From Caulobacter sp. X (GTDB lineage: Bacteria; Pseudomonadota; Alphaproteobacteria; Caulobacterales; Caulobacteraceae), in NCBI RefSeq assembly GCF_002742635.1, contig NZ_PEGF01000002.1:434001-498000 (forward strand): a DNA stretch of 64,000 nucleotides, in the 5' to 3' direction. Made by a program: the position numbers and the translations under genes. This document shows positions 33,126 to 42,227 of the stretch, piece after piece. How positions within the stretch are numbered: the stretch's first letter is position 1; each line of letters opens with the position of its first letter. Below the pieces are notes generated by a model. It made no database searches and was not told where the DNA came from. It was given only the letters and a program-made list of their open reading frames with translations.

Positions 33126-34422
33126 TCCCCGCCTGGGCCTTCAGCCGGGCGACCATGTCGCTCGAGAGATAGCCGTCGGCGGGCAGTTGCTGGCTCTGCT
33201 GCCAGGCGCGCAGGGCCCTTCGGGTGCCGGCGCCGATCACGCCGTCGGCGGGGCCCGGACTGAAACCGACGCGGGCGAGGGCGATCTGGGCGGCCATGCG
33301 GTCCGATAGCGACAGGGCCGTCTCCTGCGGCCAGGCCGTGACCAGCGGTCCGCCGCCGCCAAAGCGGTCGGCCAGCAGGCCGATGCCCAAGGCGTAGGAC
33401 GTCGAGTTGTTATAGGTCCGGATCGCGAAGTGGTTCGGCAGGGCCAGGAACGCCGGGCCGGCCGCGCCCGCGGGCAGGATCAGGCCAGCGGGCTGGGCGG
33501 CGTCCGTCTCGGTCCAGGGCAGGCCGTCGGCGCGGCGAACGCCCTTGGCCTCCCACCAGGCTGGGATCTCGCGCGGCCCTTCGGCGAGGGAATAGTCGAA
33601 GTCGGGCGGCAGGATCACCTCCTTGGCCCAGCCAACGCCCGGCTTCCAGCCGCCCTTGATCAGCAGATTGGCGGCCGAGGCCAGAGAATCGGCGTCCGAG
33701 CCCCAGATGTCGCGCCGGCCGTCGCCGTCGAAGTCCACGGCCGTGGCGCGATAGCTGCTGGGCAGGAACTGGGTCTGGCCCATGGCTCCGGCCCAGGATC
33801 CCTTCAATTGCTCGCGGCTCACCTCGCCGGAATCGATGATCTTCAGCGCGGCGATCAACTCGCCCTCGGCCCAGGTCCGGCGACGACCGTCGGCGGCCAG
33901 GCTGGCCATCGAGCGGACGACGTCGAAGCGGCCCTGCAGCTGGCCGAACGCCGATTCCATGGCCCAGACGGCCAGCAGGATGTCGCGCGGCACGCCGTAC
34001 CGCGCCTCGATCTGGGGCAGGAAGGTGAGCTGTTCGCGCTTGGCGCGGCCGATGGCGATGCGGTCGTCGCTGACCACGCCGGCGATATAGGCGCCGACGG
34101 GCTTGGAGAATTCGGGCTGCCGGCCGTCCAGGCTGATGACCTTCGGATCGGGCGTCAGGCCCGAGAGTTCGCGGTCCAGCAGGGCGGGGGACAGACCCGC
34201 GGCGATGGCTCGGGGGCGGAAGTCGGCCAGCCAGGCGTCGAACGCCTGGGTCTCGGCGTCGACCGGCGTCTGCGGCGCGGCGGGCGTGGGCGAAGGCGGT
34301 CGCGGCGTCTGGGGCTGGGACGCCGGCTTGGGGGCCGGCGCGGGGGTCATCTGCGGGTGCGTGGCGGTCTCCGCGCAGCCGGCGAGGAACAGGACAAGGA
34401 ATACGCGACGATCAAGAGCCAT
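33115..34422 (-). CDS. MltB-like lytic murein transglycosylase lipoprotein
   Basis: A 435-residue protein with a lipobox (LFLAGC, Cys16), a proline-rich linker and an SLT_2 domain. The catalytic glutamate lies in LLAVWAMESAFGQ near residue 158. GAMGQTQFLPSSY and DFDGDGRRDIW also match the family. The C-terminal 60 residues form a PG_binding_1 domain (GADGVIG-type VGFSPGPADGVIGAGTRRAL). It cleaves glycan strands to 1,6-anhydro-muropeptides at the outer-membrane face. Convergent with the epimerase and overlapping it by 11 bases. Confidence 0.94.
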   Translation of the reverse strand: MALDRRVFLVLFLAGCAETATHPQMTPAPAPKPASQPQTPRPPSPTPAAPQTPVDAETQAFDAWLADFRPRAIAAGLSPALLDRELSGLTPDPKVISLDGRQPEFSKPVGAYIAGVVSDDRIAIGRAKREQLTFLPQIEARYGVPRDILLAVWAMESAFGQLQGRFDVVRSMASLAADGRRRTWAEGELIAALKIIDSGEVSREQLKGSWAGAMGQTQFLPSSYRATAVDFDGDGRRDIWGSDADSLASAANLLIKGGWKPGVGWAKEVILPPDFDYSLAEGPREIPAWWEAKGVRRADGLPWTETDAAQPAGLILPAGAAGPAFLALPNHFAIRTYNNSTSYALGIGLLADRFGGGGPLVTAWPQETALSLSDRMAAQIALARVGFSPGPADGVIGAGTRRALRAWQQSQQLPADGYLSSDMVARLKAQAGINP

Positions 34423-34529
34423 ACTGGGAAGCTACCGGCGTTCGGACGATGGGTTCAATCACAAGCGCGCGGCCCGGGGTAAGTTCCCTCAAACGTGCGT
34501 CAGAGCCCCGGAGCGCATAGACTAGCGCA

Positions 34530-34558
34530 TTGACTCAAGGGCCCGTCGCACTTATACG
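34530..34558 (+). promoter_or_regulatory. Probable housekeeping promoter of rpmJ
   Basis: TTGACT (34530-34535) and TATACG (34553-34558) are separated by exactly 17 bases and lie about 80 bases upstream of the rpmJ start. Both hexamers are close to the sigma-70 consensus, rare in this GC-rich window. Confidence 0.65.
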
Positions 34559-34636
34559 CACCGCCTCCGAAACACCCGGATGTTCCGGCCGCTCTCTTGG
34601 CGCGCCCGAACCTCTCCGCTGAGTACAGAGACGGTC

Positions 34637-34762
34637 ATGAAGGTTCGCAGCTCGCTGAAGTCGCTGAAGGGTCGCCACCGCGACTGCAAGATGGTTCGCC
34701 GCAAGGGCGTCATCTACATCATCAACAAGACCGACCCGCGCTTCAAGGCCAAGCAGGGCTGA
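34637..34762 (+). CDS. rpmJ: Large-subunit ribosomal protein bL36, cysteine-poor type
   Basis: A 41-residue protein ([20 protein letters not shown] followed by [21 protein letters not shown]). The length, the lack of the zinc-binding C-x2-C-x12-C-x4-H set (one cysteine remains) and the C-terminal [12 protein letters not shown] mark the zinc-independent form of bL36. It stands away from the main ribosomal operons. Its TGA overlaps the ATG of the HAD gene (TGATG). Confidence 0.96.
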
Positions 34763-35382
34763 TGACGGCTGCCGCGTCTCCCAGAGCCGTTCTCTGGGAT
34801 GTCGGCAATGTCATCGTGCGCTGGGATCCCCGCGCACTCTACGCGAAGATCTTCAAGGAACCGGCCGATCTCGACCGGTTCCTTTCGCATGTCTGCACCC
34901 TGGATTGGCACGTCGAACACGACAAGGGCGTCGACTTCGTGCGGAACGCCGCGCCGCTGATCGCGCGATTCCCCGAGCACGAGGCCGAGATCCGCGCCTG
35001 GGACGAGCGCTTCGACGAGATGCTGTCGGGACCGATCCCCGAGACCGCCGCCGTGATCGAGGCCCTGGCCGCCCGCGACGTGCCGCAGTTCGCCCTGACC
35101 AACATGCCGCAAAGCAAATGGCCCGCCGTCCAGGCGATCTCGCCGGCGCACTTTGGCCTGTTCCGTGACGCGATCGTCTCGGGCGACGAGAAGGTCATCA
35201 AGCCCCACCGCAGGATCTACGAGATCGTGCTGGAGCGGACGGGGCTGTCGGCGAACGACCTGCTGTTCATCGACGACAGCGCCGCCAACATCGCCGCGGC
35301 TCGCGAGCTGGGCTTCCACACCCACCACTTCACCGACCCGGCGCGGCTGCGCGGGGCGGTCGAGGCGCACGGCCTGATCTGA
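34762..35382 (+). CDS. HAD superfamily hydrolase (YihX-like)
   Basis: A 206-residue phosphatase-type protein. Motif I is LWDVGNVIVRWDP, with the nucleophile Asp but a glycine where DxD enzymes have the second Asp, as in YihX-like members. Motif II is LTNMP, motif III the lysine of KVIKPHRRIYE, and motif IV FIDDSAANI. The start overlaps the bL36 stop by one base, so its translation depends on ribosomes finishing rpmJ. Substrate unknown. Confidence 0.9.
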   Translation: MTAAASPRAVLWDVGNVIVRWDPRALYAKIFKEPADLDRFLSHVCTLDWHVEHDKGVDFVRNAAPLIARFPEHEAEIRAWDERFDEMLSGPIPETAAVIEALAARDVPQFALTNMPQSKWPAVQAISPAHFGLFRDAIVSGDEKVIKPHRRIYEIVLERTGLSANDLLFIDDSAANIAAARELGFHTHHFTDPARLRGAVEAHGLI

Positions 35383-35457
35383 TCAAGGCTACGCCGCCAT
35401 GGCGCTGTGGGGCGAAGGCGCCTATCTGGGGCTCCTACACAGATGCGGAGCCTCTCC

Positions 35458-36333
35458 ATGAACGTCTCGATGATCGGCCTCGGCGCCATGGGCGCGGCGA
35501 TGGTCCGCAATCTGCTGGCCAAGGGCGTTAAGGTGACGGTGTGGAACCGATCGCGCGCCATCGTCGATGAGCTGGCCGCCGAGGGCGCGATCCCCGCCGC
35601 CGGCGTGGACGAGGCCTTCAAGGCCGACATCGTGCTGTCGATGCTGGCCCACGACCAGGCGGTGAAGGAGGTGCTGGTCGACAGCGGCGCGCTGGCGCGG
35701 GCGCGCAAAGGGCTGGTCCACGTCAATCTCGCCACCATTTCCACCGCCCTGGCCGGCGAGCTGGCGGCGCTGCACGCCGGGCTTGGCCTTGGCTATGTCG
35801 CCGCGCCTGTGTTCGGTCGCCCGCCCGTCGCCCAGGCCGGTGGGCTGAACGTGCTGGCCGCCGGCGCGTCCGACGCCGTCACGACCGCCATGCCGGTGCT
35901 CGAGATGCTGGCCGCCAAGGTCTGGCCGCTGGGCGAGGACCCCGTCCGCGCCAACGCCCTGAAGCTGGCCGGCAACTTCATGATCGTCTCGGCCATCGAG
36001 TCGATGGGCGAGGCCGTCGCGCTGGGAGAGGCCTATGGCGTGCCCGCGCCCGAGCTTCTGGACATGCTGAGCAGCACCCTGTTCGCCGCGCCGATCTACA
36101 AGATCTATGGCGCCATGATCGCCGAGCGCCGCTACAGCCCGCCCGGCTTCGCCGCCGAGCTTGGCCTGAAGGACGTGCGCCTGGTGCTCGACGCCGCCGA
36201 GGCCAAGGGCCTGTCGATGCCGCAGGCCGATCTGGCGGAAGCGAGCCTGGAGATGCTGCTGGGCGGCGGGGACAAGAATCTCGACCTGGCGGCCCTGGCC
36301 GAGGTGGCGCGCGGCCGGGTTGAAGGAAGGTAG
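35458..36333 (+). CDS. NAD(P)-dependent beta-hydroxyacid dehydrogenase (3-hydroxyisobutyrate dehydrogenase-like)
   Basis: A 291-residue protein. The cofactor loop MIGLGAMGAAM is followed by VTVWNRS, where asparagine-arginine after the strand favours NADP(H). The substrate-binding strand YVAAPVFGRPP and the catalytic lysine in NALKLAGNFMIV are present. A C-terminal helical domain with GLKDVRLVLDAAE completes it. The ATG at 35458 follows GCGGAGCCTCTCC. GLYR/succinic-semialdehyde reductase-like activity is another option. Confidence 0.9.
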   Translation: MNVSMIGLGAMGAAMVRNLLAKGVKVTVWNRSRAIVDELAAEGAIPAAGVDEAFKADIVLSMLAHDQAVKEVLVDSGALARARKGLVHVNLATISTALAGELAALHAGLGLGYVAAPVFGRPPVAQAGGLNVLAAGASDAVTTAMPVLEMLAAKVWPLGEDPVRANALKLAGNFMIVSAIESMGEAVALGEAYGVPAPELLDMLSSTLFAAPIYKIYGAMIAERRYSPPGFAAELGLKDVRLVLDAAEAKGLSMPQADLAEASLEMLLGGGDKNLDLAALAEVARGRVEGR

Positions 36334-36421
36334 TGGACGGCCGCTGAATCGCGCTTCCCAGCGGCGCGGCTTCGAACTAGGTTCCGCGCCTCCGATTTCC
36401 AGCCTTTCCGCGAGACCGCCC

Positions 36422-36691
36422 ATGGCCGACGACGCCATTCCCCACGCCGACGTCCTGAACTCCACCGCTCAGAACCAGCTGAAGTCGATCATCGAGCGCG
36501 TCGAGCGCCTCGAGGTCGAGAAGACCGAGATCATGGAGCAGATGAAGGAGGTCTACGCCGAGGCCAAGGGCAACGGCTTCGACGTGAAGATCCTCAAGAA
36601 GGTGGTCCGCATCCGCAAGCAGGACCGCGCCAAGCGCCAGGAAGAGGATGCGATCCTCGACCTGTATCTGTCGGCCATCGGCGAGATTTAA
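36422..36691 (+). CDS. gapR: Nucleoid-associated protein GapR (DUF2312)
   Basis: An 89-residue protein. The long coiled-coil IIERVERLEVEKTEIMEQMK, the basic segment LKKVVRIRKQDRAKRQEE and the C-terminal ILDLYLSAIGEI match GapR of Caulobacter. In C. crescentus GapR is known to clamp overtwisted, AT-rich DNA ahead of replication and transcription forks and to aid type II topoisomerases. The first 15 residues are the variable N-terminus. Followed closely by a palindromic repeat. Confidence 0.95.
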   Translation: MADDAIPHADVLNSTAQNQLKSIIERVERLEVEKTEIMEQMKEVYAEAKGNGFDVKILKKVVRIRKQDRAKRQEEDAILDLYLSAIGEI

Positions 36692-36698
36692 GAATGCG

Positions 36699-36812
36699 TC
36701 CCTCTCCCAGAGGGAGAGGGAAGGACCCATCGCGTCGCGATGGGAAGGGTGAGGGGCTTCAGCGGCTGACGTCTTACCCACTCACCCTTACCCCTCTCCC
36801 CATGGGAGAGGG
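36699..36812. repeat. Palindromic repeat with CCCTCTCCCA ends
   Basis: It opens with a local hairpin CCCTCTCCC-AGA-GGGAGAGGG and ends with CCCTCTCCCCATGGGAGAGGG. Inner arms GGGTGAGGGG and the CTCACCCTTACCCC strand are inverted. It is the same family as 13672-13850. It lies between gapR and the next gene and may serve as the gapR 3' end. Confidence 0.82.
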
Positions 36813-36831
36813 ATCGCGCTAGCGTTGCGCC

Positions 36832-37191
36832 ATGCGCGCCAAGCCGCCCAACCCGAAAGAGCAGGCCAAGCGCGCCGCGCTGAACGCTCTCAAGCGCGCC
36901 CGCCGGGCGGCCGAGAAGTCGGGCGTCGAGCTCTCCGAATGGGAGGGCGAGTTCCTGACCAGCGTCGCCCAGCGCGTCGAGACCTACGGCCGGGCCTTCG
37001 CCGATCCCGAGAAGGGCGCGCGGGGCCAGGCCCTGTCGGGCAACCAGGCCATCAAGCTCAGGGAAATCGCCGCCAAGGCCAAGGGCGACAAGGCGGCCGA
37101 GCCCAAGGGCGGGCGCAAGCCGATGCGCCGGAGCGGCGGCTTCGGACGGGCCGCGCGCCGCGAAACGGCGCGTCCGGAGGACGACGCGTGA
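36832..37191 (+). CDS. Basic protein of unknown function
   Basis: A 119-residue lysine/arginine/alanine-rich protein. The N-terminal helix is MRAKPPNPKEQAKRAALNAL; the middle has the acidic ELSEWEGEFLTSVAQRV; the C-terminal third is basic and probably disordered. No family is recognised. The ATG lies 20 bases after the palindromic repeat. Codon bias fits the local coding genes, so I regard it as real. A nucleic-acid-binding role is only suggested by charge. Confidence 0.68.
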   Translation: MRAKPPNPKEQAKRAALNALKRARRAAEKSGVELSEWEGEFLTSVAQRVETYGRAFADPEKGARGQALSGNQAIKLREIAAKAKGDKAAEPKGGRKPMRRSGGFGRAARRETARPEDDA

Positions 37192-37305
37192 TCGCCGTTT
37201 CGCAGGAAGCTTGAGCATAACCCGGATGGCGTGTGCCGCGATTTGCGACGCCACCCTAAATAATTCCCGAAAGGCTTACCAAAAACCCGTGTTCGCCCCG
37301 TTGCG

Positions 37306-37320
37306 TTAAGGCCTTGGTAA
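37306..37320 (+). promoter_or_regulatory. Possible CtrA box
   Basis: TTAA-N7-GTAA (GGCCTTG spacer) differs by one base from the TTAA-N7-TTAA consensus. It lies about 160 bases upstream of the 37479 start in an AT-richer gap, which also contains TTTAAAGTCTTAA at about 37356. A partial match only. Confidence 0.3.
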
Positions 37321-37478
37321 TCATACGCCCCGAAAATACAAACGATTGTAATGGTTTAAAGTCTTAATGGACGTGGGGTTCCGGGTCGTGTGCTCACGGC
37401 GACCCGCCCTCGATGCGCACGGGCCCTTGGGCCTGGCTCGGCGCAGAGCGAACCCTGCCATTCGCTGGATTAGGGACT

Positions 37479-37958
37479 ATGGCGACCACCTATCAGATGC
37501 TGATGCGCCGCAAGTCGGAGCTCGAAAACCGCATGATCGAGGCGCAGCGACGCGCCCAGGCGCCGTTCGAGAGCGAGCTGCGCGCCATCGTGCTGGCGCT
37601 CGACGCCCTCAAGCAGGCGGGCATGGCCGAGCGTCTGTCGTCGGGTGAGCCGGCGGCCTTCGCCGCGCCCCAGCCCAGCCGCCGCGGCCGCCGCGGCCGC
37701 ACCACCCGCGACATGATCCTGATGGCCCTGGCCCAGTCGCCGGGCCTCAACGAAGCCGAGATCGCCCGCCAGCTGGACCACCGCTGGAGCCGCCCGGTGA
37801 CCCCGACGGCCGTGGGGCGCGAGTTGGAGGCGATGGCGGCCGAAGGCCTGACCCGCCGCTCGGGCCCGGGCTGGATCCGCCTGGACCTCACCGCCGCCGA
37901 AACCCCGCGCGCCGAAGTCGAGGACGAAGAGCGCCTCAGCGTGGCTGCGGGGCACTAG
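37479..37958 (+). CDS. Coiled-coil protein with a C-terminal winged-helix-like region
   Basis: A 159-residue protein. Residues 1-45 (MATTYQMLMRRKSELENRMI onward) form a charged helix of coiled-coil type. A basic linker (QPSRRGRRGRTTRD) follows. Then comes a region that reads as a winged helix-turn-helix (LMALAQSPGLNEAEIARQLD, then TPTAVGRELEAMAAEGLTRR). DNA binding is plausible but unproven. The start is the ATG in GGGACTATGG; I see only a weak ribosome site. A strong terminator follows. Confidence 0.72.
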   Translation: MATTYQMLMRRKSELENRMIEAQRRAQAPFESELRAIVLALDALKQAGMAERLSSGEPAAFAAPQPSRRGRRGRTTRDMILMALAQSPGLNEAEIARQLDHRWSRPVTPTAVGRELEAMAAEGLTRRSGPGWIRLDLTAAETPRAEVEDEERLSVAAGH

Positions 37959-38021
37959 GCTCGCGCCGCCCCTCTGGGGGATACCGATTTCCCCGGCGAA
38001 CGCCGGGCCCAGATGCAAGAG

Positions 38022-38054
38022 CGCCCGCGTCCTGGAAGGATCGCGGGCGTCTTT
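38022..38054 (+). terminator. Terminator after the coiled-coil gene
   Basis: CGCCCGCG at 38022-38029 and CGCGGGCG at 38042-38049 form an 8-bp stem with a 12-base loop, followed by TCTTT. Confidence 0.75.
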
Positions 38055-38126
38055 GCATGCCCCTCAGAGCCATGCCATCTGGGTTCCGGCCTTCGTCGGG
38101 AGGGTCGGATTAAAGAACGCCGAATC

Positions 38127-38267
38127 CTACCGCCGCGGCATCTTCCCCAACAGCCGCGCCGGCTTCAGCAGGCTCTTCAGCCGCTGCTCCCGGGAGACAG
38201 GGCGGAACATCATCAGGGGCGCGGGCGCGCGGCCTTGCGGCGCCGGTTCGATGTCGGTTGGACGCAT
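38127..38267 (-). CDS. 46-residue basic protein downstream of the sigma-54 activator
   Basis: Encodes MRPTDIEPAPQGRAPAPLMM followed by a basic helix (FRPVSREQRLKSLLKPARLL, then GKMPRR). It starts 2 bases after the stop of the sigma-54 activator, within its ribosome-footprint distance, suggesting coupling. Net charge is strongly positive. No family recognised; a real gene is likely but not certain. Confidence 0.5.
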   Translation of the reverse strand: MRPTDIEPAPQGRAPAPLMMFRPVSREQRLKSLLKPARLLGKMPRR

Positions 38268-38269
38268 GT

Positions 38270-39736
<1,467 letters not shown>

Positions 39737-39889
39737 TGGGCACATCCACCAGAACCGGCCACGCCCACGTGGAGCGAGGCTCTTGTTGGTTCAGAGTGAT
39801 ACACTCGCGGGGTAAACACCGGCTTTCGGAGAGGTGTCGCGAACCTTAAGGTTTAGCCTTAACAGGGTCTTACGCGGGGAGCGTGCGTG

Positions 39890-40261
39890 ATGGACATGGA
39901 GGGCGCGGTCAAGCTCGCCCTGGCCTTGCCGGAGGTCTCGGGCGGGATCGGCGACGGCGGCCAAGTCGGCTTCGATGTCGGCGGCAAGGGTTTGGCCTGG
40001 AGCTATCTGGCGCGTCCCGCCCCCAAGGCCAAGCGCGTCCTGGTTCCGGGCGTGCTCGCCGTTCGTTGCCCGACCGAGACCAAGAATATGCTCCTCGAGG
40101 CCGCGCCCGACCGCTTCTTCACCGACGACCATTATCGGAACTATCCGGCGGTGCTGGTCAGACTGGAGACGATCGAGCCGGACGAACTAGAGAGCCTGCT
40201 GCGCGGCGCGTGGAAGACCGTCGCGCCGGCCGCCGTCAAGAAACGGCATCCGCACGTTTGA
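39890..40261 (+). CDS. MmcQ/YjbR family DNA-binding-fold protein
   Basis: A 123-residue protein of the MmcQ/YjbR (DUF419) type. The family pattern is visible in VKLALALPEVSG, the central strand VLAVRCPTETKNMLLE, HYRNYPAVLVRLETI and the C-terminal LRGAWKTVAPAAVKKR helix. A GTG lies just before the ATG. Function unknown; the fold resembles a CyaY-like or phage repressor-like DNA-binding unit. Confidence 0.83.
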   Translation: MDMEGAVKLALALPEVSGGIGDGGQVGFDVGGKGLAWSYLARPAPKAKRVLVPGVLAVRCPTETKNMLLEAAPDRFFTDDHYRNYPAVLVRLETIEPDELESLLRGAWKTVAPAAVKKRHPHV

Positions 40262-40302
40262 CGCATTGCGCGGGCGGGGGGCGGAGGCCTATCTGCTGAT
40301 CC

Positions 40303-42093
40303 ATGAACGCGCCCTTCAAGCCCGACACCCCGCCCGAATGGAACCTGGCCGACCTCTATGTCGGCCGCGACGATCCCCGCATCGAGACCGACCTTTCCGC
40401 CGCCAAGGCCGCCAATGACGAGCTGGCCTCGCTGGAGGGCATGTTCCTGGAGGCCCGCAAGGAGCCCCAGCGCCTGGGCGTGCTGCTGGATCGCGGGATC
40501 ACGCTTTATGAGCAGGCCACCAACGGCTTGTGGGGCGTCGGCGCCTACGCCGCCCTCGCGGCTTCGGTCGCGCGCGACGATCCGGCCTGGGCCAAGTTCG
40601 AGGCGGACCTGAGGGCCCGCTCCTCCCAGATCGCCGCCGAGAGCCTGTTCTTCACCCTGGAGCTGAACCAGCTGGAGGACAGCGAGATCGCCAAGGCGCT
40701 CGACGCCCATCCCGAGGCCGCGCGCTGGGCGCCGTGGCTGCGTCGCGTGCGCCTGTCGCGGCCGCACGAGCTGTCGCCCGAGCTGGAGCGCTTCATCGTC
40801 GACAAGGCCCCCGCCGTCGCCAACTGGGTGCGGCTGTGGGACGAGACCCTGGCCAAGCTCACCGCCAATGTCGGCGACGAGAGCCTGACTCTGTCCGAGG
40901 CGCTGAATCGTCTCTCCGACCCGGACGTCGCCCGCCGCAAGGCCGCCGCCGAGGGGCTCGCCAAGGCTCTGGAAGAGCGCGCCTCGACCCAGGCCCTGGT
41001 GCTCAACACCCTGGCCTTCGAAAAGCAGGTCGAGGACCGCTGGCGCCGCTACGAGACGCCGGCCCAGTCGCGCCACCTCGCCAACGAGGTCGACGCCGAC
41101 GCGGTCGACGCCCTGGAGCAGGCGGTGGTCGAGGCCTATCCGCGCCTGTCGCACCGCTACTACGCGCTCAAGGCCAAGGTCATGGGCCTGGAGGTCCTGG
41201 ACTATTGGGACCGCAACGCGCCGTTGACCGCCGCCGCCCCGCGCGCTTACGCCTGGGACGAGGCCAAGGGCATGGTGCTGGAGAGCTTCCAGGACCTGGC
41301 GCCCCAGTTCGCCGACGCCGCGCGGGTGTTCTTCGACAAGCCGTGGATCGACGCCAAGCCGCGTCCCGGCAAGCAGTCGGGCGCCTTCGCCCACCCGGTG
41401 ACGGCCGACCGCCACCCGTTCGTGTTCATGAACTACATGGGCGAGCGGCGCGACGTGCTGACCCTGGCCCACGAGCTGGGTCACGCCGTCCACCAGACCC
41501 TGTGCCAGCCGCTGGGCACCCTGCTGGCCGACACGCCCCTGACCCTGGCCGAGACGGCCTCGATCTTCGGCGAGGGCCTGGTGTTCGACCGCCTATTGGC
41601 CGAGGCCTCGCCGGAGGACCGCAAGGGCCTCTTGGCTGGCAAGATCGAGGACGGCCTCAACACCGTGGTGCGCCAGATCGCCTTCCACCGCTTCGAGCGA
41701 CGGTTCCACGAGGCCCGGCTGGAGGGCGAGCTGTCGCCCGACCAGATCGGCGCCCTGTGGCTGGATGTGATGGGCGAAAGTCTCGGCCCGGCCGTGAAGC
41801 TGAACCCGGGCTACGAGCATTACTGGGCCTATGTCAGCCACTTCTGCCACGCGCCGTTCTACGTCTACGCCTATGCGTTCGGGGACCTCCTGGTGCGAGG
41901 CCTGATGGAAAAGCGCCGCGAGGACCCCGCCAGGTTCGCGCCGCTCTACGAGCAGCTGCTGGCGGCGGGCGGGACCAAGACCTATGTCGAGGCCCTGGCG
42001 CCGTTCGGGCTGAACCCGCGCGAAAAGGCCTTCTGGGCCGCCGGCTGCGCCCAGCTGGAGCGTCTGGTGGATGAGTTCGAGGCTTTGGTGTGA
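40303..42093 (+). CDS. pepF: Oligoendopeptidase F-type M3 metallopeptidase
   Basis: A 596-residue cytosolic zinc peptidase degrading oligopeptides. The HExxH motif reads TLAHELGHAVHQT near residue 390. The third ligand region ETASIFGEGLVFDRL follows about 25 residues later, and the C-terminal YWAYVSHFCHAPFYVYAYAFG is typical of the PepF/PepB clade. Length is normal. No signal peptide. It is followed by a palindromic repeat and the ABC1 kinase. Confidence 0.94.
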   Translation: MNAPFKPDTPPEWNLADLYVGRDDPRIETDLSAAKAANDELASLEGMFLEARKEPQRLGVLLDRGITLYEQATNGLWGVGAYAALAASVARDDPAWAKFEADLRARSSQIAAESLFFTLELNQLEDSEIAKALDAHPEAARWAPWLRRVRLSRPHELSPELERFIVDKAPAVANWVRLWDETLAKLTANVGDESLTLSEALNRLSDPDVARRKAAAEGLAKALEERASTQALVLNTLAFEKQVEDRWRRYETPAQSRHLANEVDADAVDALEQAVVEAYPRLSHRYYALKAKVMGLEVLDYWDRNAPLTAAAPRAYAWDEAKGMVLESFQDLAPQFADAARVFFDKPWIDAKPRPGKQSGAFAHPVTADRHPFVFMNYMGERRDVLTLAHELGHAVHQTLCQPLGTLLADTPLTLAETASIFGEGLVFDRLLAEASPEDRKGLLAGKIEDGLNTVVRQIAFHRFERRFHEARLEGELSPDQIGALWLDVMGESLGPAVKLNPGYEHYWAYVSHFCHAPFYVYAYAFGDLLVRGLMEKRREDPARFAPLYEQLLAAGGTKTYVEALAPFGLNPREKAFWAAGCAQLERLVDEFEALV

Positions 42094-42110
42094 GCGGATC
42101 GCCGATCCAA

Positions 42111-42225
42111 ATCCTCCCCCCAGCGGGGGAGGCGGCGCGAAGCGCCGGAGGGGGAAGTCCTGCTGGGCTTGCCTCTTCCCCCTCCGTCGGCTGCGCCGAC
42201 ACCTCCCCCGCTGGGGGGAGGATCT
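42111..42225. repeat. Palindromic repeat with ATCCTCCCCCCAGC ends
   Basis: The arms ATCCTCCCCCCAGCGGGGGAGG and the inverse (CCTCCCCCGCTGGGGGGAGGAT) are near-perfect over 20 bases or more. Inner arms GGAGGGGGAAG and CTTCCCCCTCC are inverted too. It nearly touches the ABC1 start (42228), so the gene's ribosome site lies within the right arm (GGGGGGAGGAT). Confidence 0.88.
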
Positions 42226-42227
42226 AG

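Noticed and set aside
37306-37320. A full CtrA-controlled promoter
   Set aside because: Only a one-mismatch box was found and no second box at promoter spacing; kept as a low-confidence feature and not as a finding.
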